DNA of 50,368 nucleotides from positions 1 to 50,368 of the forward strand of contig PDPP01000016.1 of assembly GCA_002747515.1 (NCBI GenBank), written 5' to 3'. Position numbers and translations under genes: made by a program. Source of the DNA: Candidatus Moraniibacteriota bacterium. GTDB taxonomy: Bacteria; Patescibacteriota; Minisyncoccia; Moranbacterales; GCA-2747515. This document shows positions 17,738-27,474 of the stretch, piece by piece. Positions within the stretch are counted from its first letter, which is position 1; each line of letters starts with the position of its first letter. The notes below the pieces were generated by a model. The model was not told the DNA's origin, made no database searches, and saw only the letters and a program-made list of their open reading frames with translations.

Positions 17738-18154
17738 ATGAAAATCGTCAGATCGTCAACATTTGATCATATCACCAGCGTGGAACAAAAAATTTCTGCA
17801 TTACAATTACATATTATTCGTAATTGTGGCTATACAAGCAGTTTCATGCCCGTTTCTATTTCAGCAGCGATTGATAATAGCAAGTGTATGGTGCATGCAC
17901 GAACGAAACATCGTTCAACTATGGTATTAAGTGGGCCAGCAAAAATCATACACAAGGCTGCACAGAAGATGTTTTCGTGTACAGGACAAGAAGTGACGCA
18001 TATGCGTCAAATTGATTTTGTCTTGGCACCACATGATGTAAAATTCACTGCGTATTACGATGAAGAAAATTTTGCAAAAATAATGCGTTTTTTCCATTGT
18101 GATGAAAAGATCATCACGGAACTACTGACAGGTAAGAAGCCTGTTGCAGATTGA
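17738..18154 (+). CDS. hypothetical protein (start chosen at SD GGAGGAATAATAATG)
   Basis: ORF 17690..18154 has its best SD before the internal ATG at 17738; no family recognised. Confidence 0.65.
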   Translation: MKIVRSSTFDHITSVEQKISALQLHIIRNCGYTSSFMPVSISAAIDNSKCMVHARTKHRSTMVLSGPAKIIHKAAQKMFSCTGQEVTHMRQIDFVLAPHDVKFTAYYDEENFAKIMRFFHCDEKIITELLTGKKPVAD

Positions 18155-18198
18155 TGAGCGAGAATGATATACCAGTTATTAAAACAGTAGCTGGTATT

Positions 18199-21100
18199 TT
18201 ATTTTTCCACAACAATCTGCGTGGCGCCGACGAGTGTTTCGAGGGCGTCTTGGCAGGTGTCTGTGTAGGCAATTTTGTATGATGTGCGCATGGTTTGGTC
18301 GCCGTGGATGAGGTAGATGGCTGTGCCACCAACGTCACAGGTGTCGAGAATTTTTTTGATTTCTATAATCATGTCATAGGTGCCGTTTTCTGGGAGTGTG
18401 ATGGAGAGTTTTTGGTTGGTGTATAATTCTTCTTTTTCTTTTTGTTTTTGCACGCGGTGTTCTTTGGTGTCGCCGTATTTTCTGCGTGTGTTCATTACAC
18501 TTTTTGCATAGGCGTTTTTTTCTTCTGCGATTTCTTCAATTTCGTTGGCGATAAATTTGAGTTCATCATCTTTTGCTGAAAGCGTGCCTTTCATTACAAT
18601 AGGCATCCCTTCTACGAGGAGTTCTTTATGTTCTTCGAGCATGCGGGGAAAGATGATACATTCTGTTGTACTTTTACCATCTTCAAGTGTGACAAATGCC
18701 ATATTTTTACCGCTTTTTGTGAGTATGACTTTTACTGCAATGACGATACCACCGACAGAAATCATTTTTTCTGCTTTGTCTTCTGTGAGTTCGTTGAGTG
18801 GTGTGCACATATGATCGAGAAAATCACGATATGCATTTGATGGGTGGTCGGTGATGTAGAGTCCGATTAACTGTTTTTCCCATGCGAGATGTTGTTTTTT
18901 CCCAGAGCTCTCCACGTTTTTGAGTGTAATCTCTGCGCGAGATAATTGCGCTGCGCCAAAGAGGGAATTCTGATTTGACTGTGCACTGGTGCGTAGGTCT
19001 TTGATAAATTTGATGATAGTGTCCATGCTTGCCAAAACATCATCACGTGGTGCAAATGCGTCAAGAGCACCCACCATTGCAAGCGCGTCAATTGATTTTT
19101 TGTTGAGGTCTTTTGAATTGATGCGTGTGCAGAGATCTGTTAAGTCTGTGTATTTACCATTTCTTTTTCTCTCAGCAACGATTTCTTTTGCAACAGGTTT
19201 GCCAACATTTTTAATGGCATTGAGTCCAAATCGGATGCGAGGGTTTTTGTGTTCTGTGTCGTCTTCGGCATAGATGACAGCAAATTCTTCAAAACTCTCA
19301 TTCACATCAGGTGGTAATACTTCAATGCCCATATCACGACACTCCGCTGCTTCAATGGCGATGCGATCAGTATTGCCTTGGTCAGATGTCATGAGTGCTG
19401 CCATAAATTCTGCGGGGTAGTGTGCTTTGAGATATGCTGTTTGATAGCCGATAAGTCCATAGCATGCTGCATGTGAACGATTAAATCCATATCCAGCAAA
19501 TGGTTCAATAAATGCAAATACTTTTTCCGCAATGTCTTTTTTCACACCATGTGCGACACATCCTTCTACAAATTTAATTTTCTGTTCTTTAATGAGTTTG
19601 ATAATTTTTTTCCCCATTGCTTTGCGGAGGATATCTGCTTCGCCAAGTGTAAATCCAGCAAGATCCTGTGCGATGCGCATGACCTGTTCTTGATATACCG
19701 CAACACCGTAGGTATCAGCAAGTATTGCTTCGAGTTTTGGGTGGAGATAGGTTATTTTCTTTTTGCCATGTTTACCATCGATAAAATCTGGTATCCACTC
19801 CATCGGTCCTGGACGATAAAGTGCAACCATTGCAATGATGTCTTCAAGTACTGTGGGCTTGAGAGATTTCAAATAGCGTTTCATGCCGCTGGACTCCAGT
19901 TGGAATACACCAGTAGTGAGCGCTTCTTGCAATAGTTTGTATGTTTTTTTATCATCAAGTGGGATTTTTTCAATGTCAATATCATCGCCGTGAATTTTTT
20001 TAACGATGCGTAATGTGTTTTGAATAATTGTTAAGTTTTTCAGTCCTAAAAAGTCCATTTTAAGAAGTCCGATTTTTTCTACTGCAGAAAATTTGGTGCT
20101 TGATGCATATTGCGTTACAGTTGCCTCATCATCAGCAGAAACGCGCTGCATCGCAGTGTATTCCACAACAGGTTTGTCTGTGATAACAACGCCGCACGCA
20201 TGCACAGAAGAATGACGACAGAGTCCCTCCAATCTGTGCGCAGTATCGATGAGATCACGCGCATCAGCATTTTCCTTGTGGAGTTTTTTGAAGTCCGGCA
20301 CATCTGACAAGGCTTCGTCCATAGAGGTAAACTCTGGGATGAGTTTTGCCACTTGATCACAAAATCCGTATGGATACCCAAGAGCACGTCCTGCATCACG
20401 AATGGCCGCACGTGCTGCCATCGTACCAAATGTAATAATCTGTGCCACGTGATCTGCGCCGTAAGTTTCACGTACATAGGCTAGTACATCATCTCTGCGA
20501 TCATCGGCAAAGTCCATGTCAACATCAGGCATAGAGACACGTTCTGGATTTAAAAAACGTTCAAAAAGCAATTTGTATTCAATCGGATCCATATTGGTAA
20601 TACCCACAAGATACGATACAAGTGATCCAGCAGCACTGCCACGTCCAGGACCGACAACGATGCCGGCATTTTTTGCCCAGTTAGTAAAATCTTGCACAAT
20701 CAAAAAGTACGATGCATATCCAGTTTTTGTGATAATGTCTAGTTCATAATCCATACGATTTCTGTGCACTTGTGTGATGTTGTCTCCAAAATGTTTTGTG
20801 AGACCTTTCTCACACATATCGCGCAAATGCTCATCAGCAGTTTTTCCTTCTGGGAGTGGATAGTATGGGAGTTTTGTGTTGCCAAGTTCAATTTCAAAAT
20901 TGCAACGATTGGCAATTTTCTCAGTGTTCGCAATTGCGTCTGGCACATGTGCAAAAAGTTTTTGCATTTCGTCTGGCGTACGAAATGATAAATCAAAACT
21001 TTTCATATTGGGTCTGTTGCCCTCATCAACTTTGCGGTTCATCTGAATACACAAAAGCGTATCATGGATTTCCACATCATCTTTGTCGATGTAGTAGACA

Positions 21101-21720
21101 TCGCCACAAACCACAAGAGGAATATTTGTTTCTTTGCTTATTTTAATGAGATTGTCATTGATTTTTTTTTGTGGCGTAAAATCTGGGTGATCTTCGAGTT
21201 CGAGATAAAAATTGTTCTGACCAAAGATATCATTATAAAGTAGTGCTTTTTCTTTTGCTTGTTTATAACCATCATTGACAAGTAATTCACTAATTTCACC
21301 AAAACTATTTCCAGAAAGTGCAATAAGTCCATCAGCATATTTGCATAGCACTTCATAATCAACACGTGGCTTATAATAAAATCCTTCTAATTGTCCGATG
21401 GTAATAATTTTTAGAAGGTTTTTGTAACCAGTTTCATTTTTTACAAGTAGTACGATCTGATTGGTTTTTCGTGATTGTTGTGATGCAGTTTTTTTGTCCA
21501 TACCATTTGGCGCAATGAGAATTTCTGCGCCAATAATCGGTTTGATGTTACGTTCTGCAGCTTTCACAGAAAAATCTACTGCACCGTATACAGCATTTTT
21601 ATCAGTTAAAGCAATTGCTTTCATCCCATGTTTTTCGGCAGCATCTAAAAGATCATCAATTTTTGCAAGTCCATTGAGCAATGAAAAATCAGAATGGACA
21701 TGAAGATGTGTAAATGACAT
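18199..21720 (-). CDS. dnaE: DNA polymerase III subunit alpha
   Basis: PHP domain FTHLHVHSDFSLLNGL; VGPGRGSAAGSLVSYLVGI; PDVDMDFADDRRDDVLAYV; YQEQVMRIAQDLAGFTLGEADILRKAMGKK. Confidence 0.97.
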   Translation of the reverse strand: MSFTHLHVHSDFSLLNGLAKIDDLLDAAEKHGMKAIALTDKNAVYGAVDFSVKAAERNIKPIIGAEILIAPNGMDKKTASQQSRKTNQIVLLVKNETGYKNLLKIITIGQLEGFYYKPRVDYEVLCKYADGLIALSGNSFGEISELLVNDGYKQAKEKALLYNDIFGQNNFYLELEDHPDFTPQKKINDNLIKISKETNIPLVVCGDVYYIDKDDVEIHDTLLCIQMNRKVDEGNRPNMKSFDLSFRTPDEMQKLFAHVPDAIANTEKIANRCNFEIELGNTKLPYYPLPEGKTADEHLRDMCEKGLTKHFGDNITQVHRNRMDYELDIITKTGYASYFLIVQDFTNWAKNAGIVVGPGRGSAAGSLVSYLVGITNMDPIEYKLLFERFLNPERVSMPDVDMDFADDRRDDVLAYVRETYGADHVAQIITFGTMAARAAIRDAGRALGYPYGFCDQVAKLIPEFTSMDEALSDVPDFKKLHKENADARDLIDTAHRLEGLCRHSSVHACGVVITDKPVVEYTAMQRVSADDEATVTQYASSTKFSAVEKIGLLKMDFLGLKNLTIIQNTLRIVKKIHGDDIDIEKIPLDDKKTYKLLQEALTTGVFQLESSGMKRYLKSLKPTVLEDIIAMVALYRPGPMEWIPDFIDGKHGKKKITYLHPKLEAILADTYGVAVYQEQVMRIAQDLAGFTLGEADILRKAMGKKIIKLIKEQKIKFVEGCVAHGVKKDIAEKVFAFIEPFAGYGFNRSHAACYGLIGYQTAYLKAHYPAEFMAALMTSDQGNTDRIAIEAAECRDMGIEVLPPDVNESFEEFAVIYAEDDTEHKNPRIRFGLNAIKNVGKPVAKEIVAERKRNGKYTDLTDLCTRINSKDLNKKSIDALAMVGALDAFAPRDDVLASMDTIIKFIKDLRTSAQSNQNSLFGAAQLSRAEITLKNVESSGKKQHLAWEKQLIGLYITDHPSNAYRDFLDHMCTPLNELTEDKAEKMISVGGIVIAVKVILTKSGKNMAFVTLEDGKSTTECIIFPRMLEEHKELLVEGMPIVMKGTLSAKDDELKFIANEIEEIAEEKNAYAKSVMNTRRKYGDTKEHRVQKQKEKEELYTNQKLSITLPENGTYDMIIEIKKILDTCDVGGTAIYLIHGDQTMRTSYKIAYTDTCQDALETLVGATQIVVEK

Positions 21721-21834
21721 AATGGGATAAAATAGTAAGTAAGTTTTTCTCGTATATTATAGTATATTGTATCACAAAAAAAATGTGTGTCAGCCTTACT
21801 GTTTTGTAAAAAATATTGTGTAGTAAAAAAGATT

Positions 21835-22503
21835 ATGGAAATTGCAACATGGGAAAAAGAAAAACACTTTCATAAAAAGGGATATAATATTATTGTTGGA
21901 GTGGATGAAGTGGGGAGAGGACCACTTGCAGGACCAGTAGTAGTTTCTGCGTGTGTAATTCGTGATATTGCAGATTTTAACGCTAATCCAGAAGATGAGC
22001 AGTGGAAACTTGTGAGAGATTCAAAACTTTTAAGTGAAAAACAACGCAAAACTGCTTTTGCTTTTGTCAAAGAAAAATTTTATGTTGGTGTGGGGCAGAG
22101 TAACCCAAGCACAATTGATAGGATTAATATTCTTCAAGCCACATTTCTCGCGATGAAAAAAGCAATTGCCGATGTAGAACATGTGATGGACAAGGAGCGG
22201 GCGTATCAAGATGCAGAAAAAATGATGATTATGATTGATGGTAATCAGGTTATACCACATTTTACACGAGAACAAGTGTGCGTAGCAAAAGGAGATCAAG
22301 TCGCAAAGTCTATTGCCGCTGCATCAGTAATTGCAAAAGTGCTCAGAGATAATTTGATGGAAAAATACGACAAAAAATATCCAGAATATGGCTTTGCCAA
22401 ACACAAAGGCTACGGTACAGCACAACACATCCAAGCACTAAACCAGTACGGCGCAACACCAATCCACAGAACAAGCTTTGCTCCTGTGCGAAATGTATTG
22501 TAA
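21835..22503 (+). CDS. rnhB: ribonuclease HII
   Basis: GVDEVGRGPLAGPVVVSACV; KGDQVAKSIAAASVIAKV. Confidence 0.95.
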   Translation: MEIATWEKEKHFHKKGYNIIVGVDEVGRGPLAGPVVVSACVIRDIADFNANPEDEQWKLVRDSKLLSEKQRKTAFAFVKEKFYVGVGQSNPSTIDRINILQATFLAMKKAIADVEHVMDKERAYQDAEKMMIMIDGNQVIPHFTREQVCVAKGDQVAKSIAAASVIAKVLRDNLMEKYDKKYPEYGFAKHKGYGTAQHIQALNQYGATPIHRTSFAPVRNVL

Positions 22504-22540
22504 ATTTAAAAAGAAACTCATAGTAATTAGTGGCACACAT

Positions 22541-24256
22541 ATGAATATGTTTGAAAAACAAAATATACCAGAAGCACAAAAAAACAGTTCAAAATCAGAC
22601 ATCCGAAAAACACTAGAAAACATCGCGAAAGAAAAAAGAGAAGAAGTATACAAAAGAGCACAAAGACTTACACAAGAACTTGTGCAAAAAGTATCACGAA
22701 ATACTCATATAGAACTTTCTCCAATTGCACAAGCAAATCTAGAACTCAAACTCTTAAGACATTTTCAAAAAAACGATATGATTGATGAAAATGTTCTTTA
22801 TGATGCAATAATTGAAACACCAAAATTTCTCAACGAAAGCAGAGGATCAATACAAAGATTGTTAGAAATTCATCAAATTAAAACAATAGAAAAAATCGCA
22901 GAAATGCGTAAAAAAAGAGCAGAAGATACAGGAGAAGAAGGGTTGAATCCATACGAAGCGCTTTTTCCAACAGATTCTGGCGACTATTACATGGCACGAT
23001 TACAAAACATGCCACATCTAAGAGAAGAATCGGGATATATGAAACATTGTGTTGGTACATCAAGCTCTTATATCAATAAAATAAAAAGAGGAGAAATAGA
23101 AATCCTTTCTTTTAGAAAGACACCACAGATAAATAAAGAAACGCAAAAATTAGAAGGAGATACACCACTCATCACAGTAGAATATGATGTAAAAAGAAAC
23201 AACATTCTTCAAATGAAAAAAAAGAATGATAAATATATTTCATATAATGATCCCTACTTTTCAGATTTCGTAGAAGCATTGCAAAAACTACAAGACACAG
23301 AAAAAGATAACGGAGAAAAAAGAAAAATTGATAGAATTGATGTCTGTGAATTAAGTGGTATTCCGGTGGAAACGGATTATGTAGCAACAGGAAGAGGTCA
23401 TATCCCAATTGCGGATTTTGATTATGAAAACGACTTCATCTTAAAAAGAGGAGAAATCACAGATGAAACCCCAGATGATAAAATCACAGAAATCATCTAC
23501 AAACAAACAGGAAAAGAATACACCAGAGAACAAATCGCAATCACAAAGGAAGAAATTACTAAGGACACGCGGTATTTCGTGGGTGATTTAAAACCAGAAG
23601 ACTATGATATCTTAAACAATAGAATAAATCCAATTCATGTTGAAGGAAATATTAATTTTACAGGCTGCACATCCCTCACAACCCTCCCAGAAGGCCTTTC
23701 TTTTGGCGGAACACATGCTTTTTTTGATGGTTGTACATCCCTTGAAGTTATATCAAAGGGCATATCTTTTCCTCAAATGACTATTTTTAAAGGCTGTACA
23801 TCTCTTAAAACCATATCAGAAGGCGTTTCTTTTGGCATGCACACTGATTTTAAAGACTGCACATCCCTCAAAACTCTCCCAAAAGGCATATCTTTTGAAT
23901 GGGCTAATTTTGATGGTTGCTCATCTCTTGAAATCATATCAGAAGGCGTTTCTTTTGGCGATAATGCTTTTTTTGCAGATTGCACATCTCTTAAAACCAT
24001 ATCGGAAGGTGTATCTTTTTCTGGTGAATGGATTCGTTTTTATAAGTGCATATCTCTCGAAACCCTCTCAAAAGGCATATCTTTTGGAGGAGATGTTGAT
24101 TTTACAGGCTGCACACTTCTCACTTCTCTCCCAGAAGACATCTCTTTTGGAGGCGATGCTAATTTTACAGGCTGCACATCCCTCACAGAAAAAGACATCG
24201 CAATGCTCAAAGATATGAAAAGCAAGGGAAAAATACCAGGAGAGTTAGTTATTTAA
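22541..24256 (+). CDS. PcfJ-like domain protein with C-terminal Cys-containing leucine-rich repeats
   Basis: middle region MKHCVGTSSSYINKIKRGEIEILSFRKT...TPLITVEYD resembles PcfJ-like domains; about 9 C-terminal repeats of the form FxGCTSLxTxPEGxSFGG. Confidence 0.7.
   Translation: MNMFEKQNIPEAQKNSSKSDIRKTLENIAKEKREEVYKRAQRLTQELVQKVSRNTHIELSPIAQANLELKLLRHFQKNDMIDENVLYDAIIETPKFLNESRGSIQRLLEIHQIKTIEKIAEMRKKRAEDTGEEGLNPYEALFPTDSGDYYMARLQNMPHLREESGYMKHCVGTSSSYINKIKRGEIEILSFRKTPQINKETQKLEGDTPLITVEYDVKRNNILQMKKKNDKYISYNDPYFSDFVEALQKLQDTEKDNGEKRKIDRIDVCELSGIPVETDYVATGRGHIPIADFDYENDFILKRGEITDETPDDKITEIIYKQTGKEYTREQIAITKEEITKDTRYFVGDLKPEDYDILNNRINPIHVEGNINFTGCTSLTTLPEGLSFGGTHAFFDGCTSLEVISKGISFPQMTIFKGCTSLKTISEGVSFGMHTDFKDCTSLKTLPKGISFEWANFDGCSSLEIISEGVSFGDNAFFADCTSLKTISEGVSFSGEWIRFYKCISLETLSKGISFGGDVDFTGCTLLTSLPEDISFGGDANFTGCTSLTEKDIAMLKDMKSKGKIPGELVI
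23637..24200 (+). repeat. coding tandem repeats (~63-66 bp unit, about 9 copies)
   Basis: recurring ggctgcacatcccttaaaacc...tcttttggcg units, encoding the LRRs. Confidence 0.8.
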
Positions 24257-24257
24257 G

Positions 24258-24286
24258 TCTGAGATCCTGAAACAAGTTTAGGATGA
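24258..24286 (+). repeat. imperfect palindromic repeat C
   Basis: tctgagatcctgaaacaagtttaggatgac: ATCCT..AAAC..GTTT..AGGAT. Confidence 0.5.
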
Positions 24287-24377
24287 CAAAGTTTTTAGAT
24301 TTCAAAAAATATTAAAATGTCACTGTGAAATGTGTTGTAGAATTTCTAGTCATAGTGATATTCTTTTTATTTTATAC

Positions 24378-24403
24378 TGGATTCCCGCCTACGCGGGAAT
24401 GAC
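24378..24403 (+). repeat. palindromic dispersed repeat A, copy 3
   Basis: tggattcccgcctacgcgggaatgac. Confidence 0.9.
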
Positions 24404-24433
24404 ATGTTTTTTTAATGCAAAATAAAAGTATAT

Positions 24434-26641
24434 TTATTTTTCCAATTTATCTGGGCGATGGTTTGGACAGGTTTTGTCAGAGCATCTGTCTGGGATTGTC
24501 TTTGTGCCTTCCATCATGAGGGCACCACATTTTGTATTGCCTTTGTCTTCGCGTTTGTAGTTGCAGATTTTTCCTGTGGGTTTTGCCTTGATGGCGTTTT
24601 TGCATTCAGGGTACTCTGTGCAAGAGTAAAACACGCCAAAACGTCCATTGCGTTCGGTCATTGTGCCTTTTTCACACATCGGACATTTTACACCGGTATT
24701 TTTCTTTGCAGCTTCTTTTGGGTCTTCTTTGATGTATTTGCATTTTGGATAATTTGCGCATGAGATAAATTTGCCGTATCTCCCTTCGCGTTCTACGAGT
24801 TTACCGTCTTTACACTTTGGACATTCCTCGCCAGTTTCTTTTGGTCCTTCGAGTTTTTTACCGTCAATTGTGCGTGCACCATCACAGTCTGGAAATTTTT
24901 TGCAACTCATAAATTTCCCATTTTTTCCAAGCTTGATAATCATACGGCTTTTGCATTTTGGACAGGTGAATTTTTTATCAGCATTGCCGAGATTAGTTGC
25001 TTTGGCGAGTTTGTCTTTTGTTTTGACATCTTTTGCAAATGGTTTATAAAAGTCTGCAAGTGTTTTGGTGTATTCGCGTTCACCACGTGCAATGTCATCG
25101 AGCTCATCTTCCATTTCTGCAGTAAATGTATCGCTGATGTATTTTTCAAAATGTTCTGAGAGAAAATCACTGACTACTTCACCAGTGTCTGTTGGCTTGA
25201 GGGAGCGACCTTCTTTTTCTACGTAACCACGATTTTGAATTGTGCGAATGATGGATGCATATGTACTCGGGCGTCCGATGCCACGTTTTTCGAGTTCTTT
25301 GACAAGTCCTGCTTCGGAGTATCGTGGTGGTGGGAGCGTTTCTTTTTCTTCGGTGTGAAGTTTTTTGAGTGTGAGATTTTCATCTTTTTCTACCTTCGGC
25401 ACTTCTGTGTCTTCGCCACGTGCGCCTGTGTCAGCAGCGAGCCATCCGAGTGATAAAATGCGAGAACCTGTTACAGTAAAATCAGGGATAGATTTTTTCT
25501 CTACATTTGCTGTGATTTTGGTTTTTTTGACTTGGGCGTCAATCATTTGTGATGCAATGGTTCGTGCACGGATGAGTTTATAGAGCTTTTTTTGATCTGG
25601 ATTTGCACCTGCTTCTTTGACGGTTGCATCTGATGGGCGGACAGCTTCGTGAGCTTCTTGTGCGTTTTTACTTTTTGTCTTAAATACGCGGAGTTCGTGT
25701 TTATCTCTGCCATACTCTTCTGTAATTGTTTTTTTGATTTGTTTGAGAGCTGTCTGTGAGAGCGTGGTCGAATCAGTACGCATATATGTAATATGACCAG
25801 CTTCGTAGAGTTTTTGTGCGGTACGCATCGTGCGAGATGGTGAAAATCCTAGTCGTGATGATGCGGTTTGCTGGAGTGTTGATGTGGTAAATGGTGCACG
25901 TGGACGACGTTTTTGTGTGGATTCTTTGACATCCGTGACAATCCATGTGCCTTTTTCTGCTTCTTTTTGAATGCGTGTTACTTCTTTTTTGTCACGCGGT
26001 TCTTCTTTGCAGGTGAGGGTGACAGCGTCTTTAGATTTCGTTTTAAAATCTGCACTGAGATTCCAATAAGTTTCTGGCTCAAATGCATGAATCTCTTTTT
26101 CGCGTTCTACGAGTATGCGAAGTGCAGGGGATTGGACACGTCCAGCAGAGAGTCCATAACGCACTTTTTTCCAAATCACACCAGAAAGATCATACCCAAC
26201 AAGTCGATCAAGTACACGACGTGCTTCTTGTGCACGACGAAGATTTTGGTCAATACGTTTTGGGTGCTTCATCGCTTCATTGACGGCTTCTTTGGTAATT
26301 TCATGAAAAACAATACGCTGGAGTTCAGATTTTGGGATACCGTTATCTTTGAGGATTTCCGCAATATGCCATGCAATTGCTTCTCCCTCACGGTCAGGGT
26401 CAGTTGCGAGATAAATTTCATCCGCTTTTTTTGCTTTTTTGACAAGTTCATCAATTACATCTTTTTTGTCAGGAGAGTTTTCATATCGTGGTTTGAAATC
26501 ATTTTCGATATCAATAGCGTCTTTGTTTGATTTTGGCAGGTCGCGGATGTGTCCTACGCTGGAGGTGACACTATAGCCAGTGCCAAGATATTTCTTGATT
26601 GTTTTTGTTTTTGTAGGAGACTCTACAATGAGAAGTTTCAT
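24434..26641 (-). CDS. topA: DNA topoisomerase I with C-terminal zinc fingers
   Basis: KLLIVESPTKTKTIKKYL; ATDPDREGEAIAWH; AGHITYMRTDSTTLS; several C4 zinc-finger repeats. Confidence 0.97.
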   Translation of the reverse strand: MKLLIVESPTKTKTIKKYLGTGYSVTSSVGHIRDLPKSNKDAIDIENDFKPRYENSPDKKDVIDELVKKAKKADEIYLATDPDREGEAIAWHIAEILKDNGIPKSELQRIVFHEITKEAVNEAMKHPKRIDQNLRRAQEARRVLDRLVGYDLSGVIWKKVRYGLSAGRVQSPALRILVEREKEIHAFEPETYWNLSADFKTKSKDAVTLTCKEEPRDKKEVTRIQKEAEKGTWIVTDVKESTQKRRPRAPFTTSTLQQTASSRLGFSPSRTMRTAQKLYEAGHITYMRTDSTTLSQTALKQIKKTITEEYGRDKHELRVFKTKSKNAQEAHEAVRPSDATVKEAGANPDQKKLYKLIRARTIASQMIDAQVKKTKITANVEKKSIPDFTVTGSRILSLGWLAADTGARGEDTEVPKVEKDENLTLKKLHTEEKETLPPPRYSEAGLVKELEKRGIGRPSTYASIIRTIQNRGYVEKEGRSLKPTDTGEVVSDFLSEHFEKYISDTFTAEMEDELDDIARGEREYTKTLADFYKPFAKDVKTKDKLAKATNLGNADKKFTCPKCKSRMIIKLGKNGKFMSCKKFPDCDGARTIDGKKLEGPKETGEECPKCKDGKLVEREGRYGKFISCANYPKCKYIKEDPKEAAKKNTGVKCPMCEKGTMTERNGRFGVFYSCTEYPECKNAIKAKPTGKICNYKREDKGNTKCGALMMEGTKTIPDRCSDKTCPNHRPDKLEK

Positions 26642-26831
26642 AAATAAAATAATAAAATTGCTACTTGATTAACTAAAAAAGTACAATCAATAATATGTTT
26701 TGTCAAATTTTTGATTATTTTTCTATTGATTATTCTTTATTGACTAATTTATGATTTTTTGATATCATTATTCATTAAGTTGTTTAACAAGTAAGCACTC
26801 AATTATATTATCATCTATAGAGGAGCGGAGA

Positions 26832-27416
26832 ATGGGAAGATCTAAAGATGTATTGATTTATATTGATAGGCGTAATTGCGATTTTTTTCAAAATATATCA
26901 GATAAATTTCAAGTTATTTTTGGTTTGAATAATTTTTGGTTAGCAAAATTTTTTATAAAAACTAAATATATTCTTTTTGTGCTTGTGAATATAATCTCTT
27001 TTTATAATAATAATGAAAATGGATTAGTGAATGCTGTAGTTGCAATATTTTTTGCAACTGTTTATTTGGTAAAGTTTTGTCAAAAATGTGAAATAATGGA
27101 GAAAATGTATGAAAAAGGATACAATCTCTTTAATGAGAATTTAATTTTATGTAGATTGAATAGAGGATTATTTTTTGTTCTCTTAGTGCTTTTCTGTGGC
27201 ATGGGTAGTGCATTGATTTGTTTGAATGGCTTAACATTTTTTGTATGTACGCACATGTTGCTTGCATTTTGTATTGTGCTAATTATTTGTGCAGAGTATT
27301 TTTATGCATGTACACCAAGACCAAAAGGAAAAAGTAAAGTGAAATTACTTTTTCAAAAAATACAGAAAAAAATTGAAAAAATAATTTCTCCAGAGCCAGT
27401 TCCAGATTCGTGTTGA
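26832..27416 (+). CDS. hypothetical membrane protein
   Basis: SD gaggagcggaga; hydrophobic segments; basic C-terminus. Confidence 0.6.
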   Translation: MGRSKDVLIYIDRRNCDFFQNISDKFQVIFGLNNFWLAKFFIKTKYILFVLVNIISFYNNNENGLVNAVVAIFFATVYLVKFCQKCEIMEKMYEKGYNLFNENLILCRLNRGLFFVLLVLFCGMGSALICLNGLTFFVCTHMLLAFCIVLIICAEYFYACTPRPKGKSKVKLLFQKIQKKIEKIISPEPVPDSC

Positions 27417-27436
27417 TAATTTTTTCAATAAGATTT

Positions 27437-27474
27437 GTGCTTTTACCTTATATAAGGTAAAAGCACTTTATTTT
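27437..27474. terminator. bidirectional terminator between convergent genes
   Basis: GTGCTTTTACCTTATATAAGGTAAAAGCAC perfect palindrome followed by T-rich tract. Confidence 0.85.

Noticed and set aside
23832-24218. 128-aa out-of-frame ORF over the LRR array, with apparent repeats
   Set aside because: Periodicity is inherited from the DNA repeats of the LRR gene in the correct frame.
25913-26530. 205-aa plus-strand ORF antisense to topA
   Set aside because: Phe/Cys-rich shadow translation of topA, no RBS or family features.
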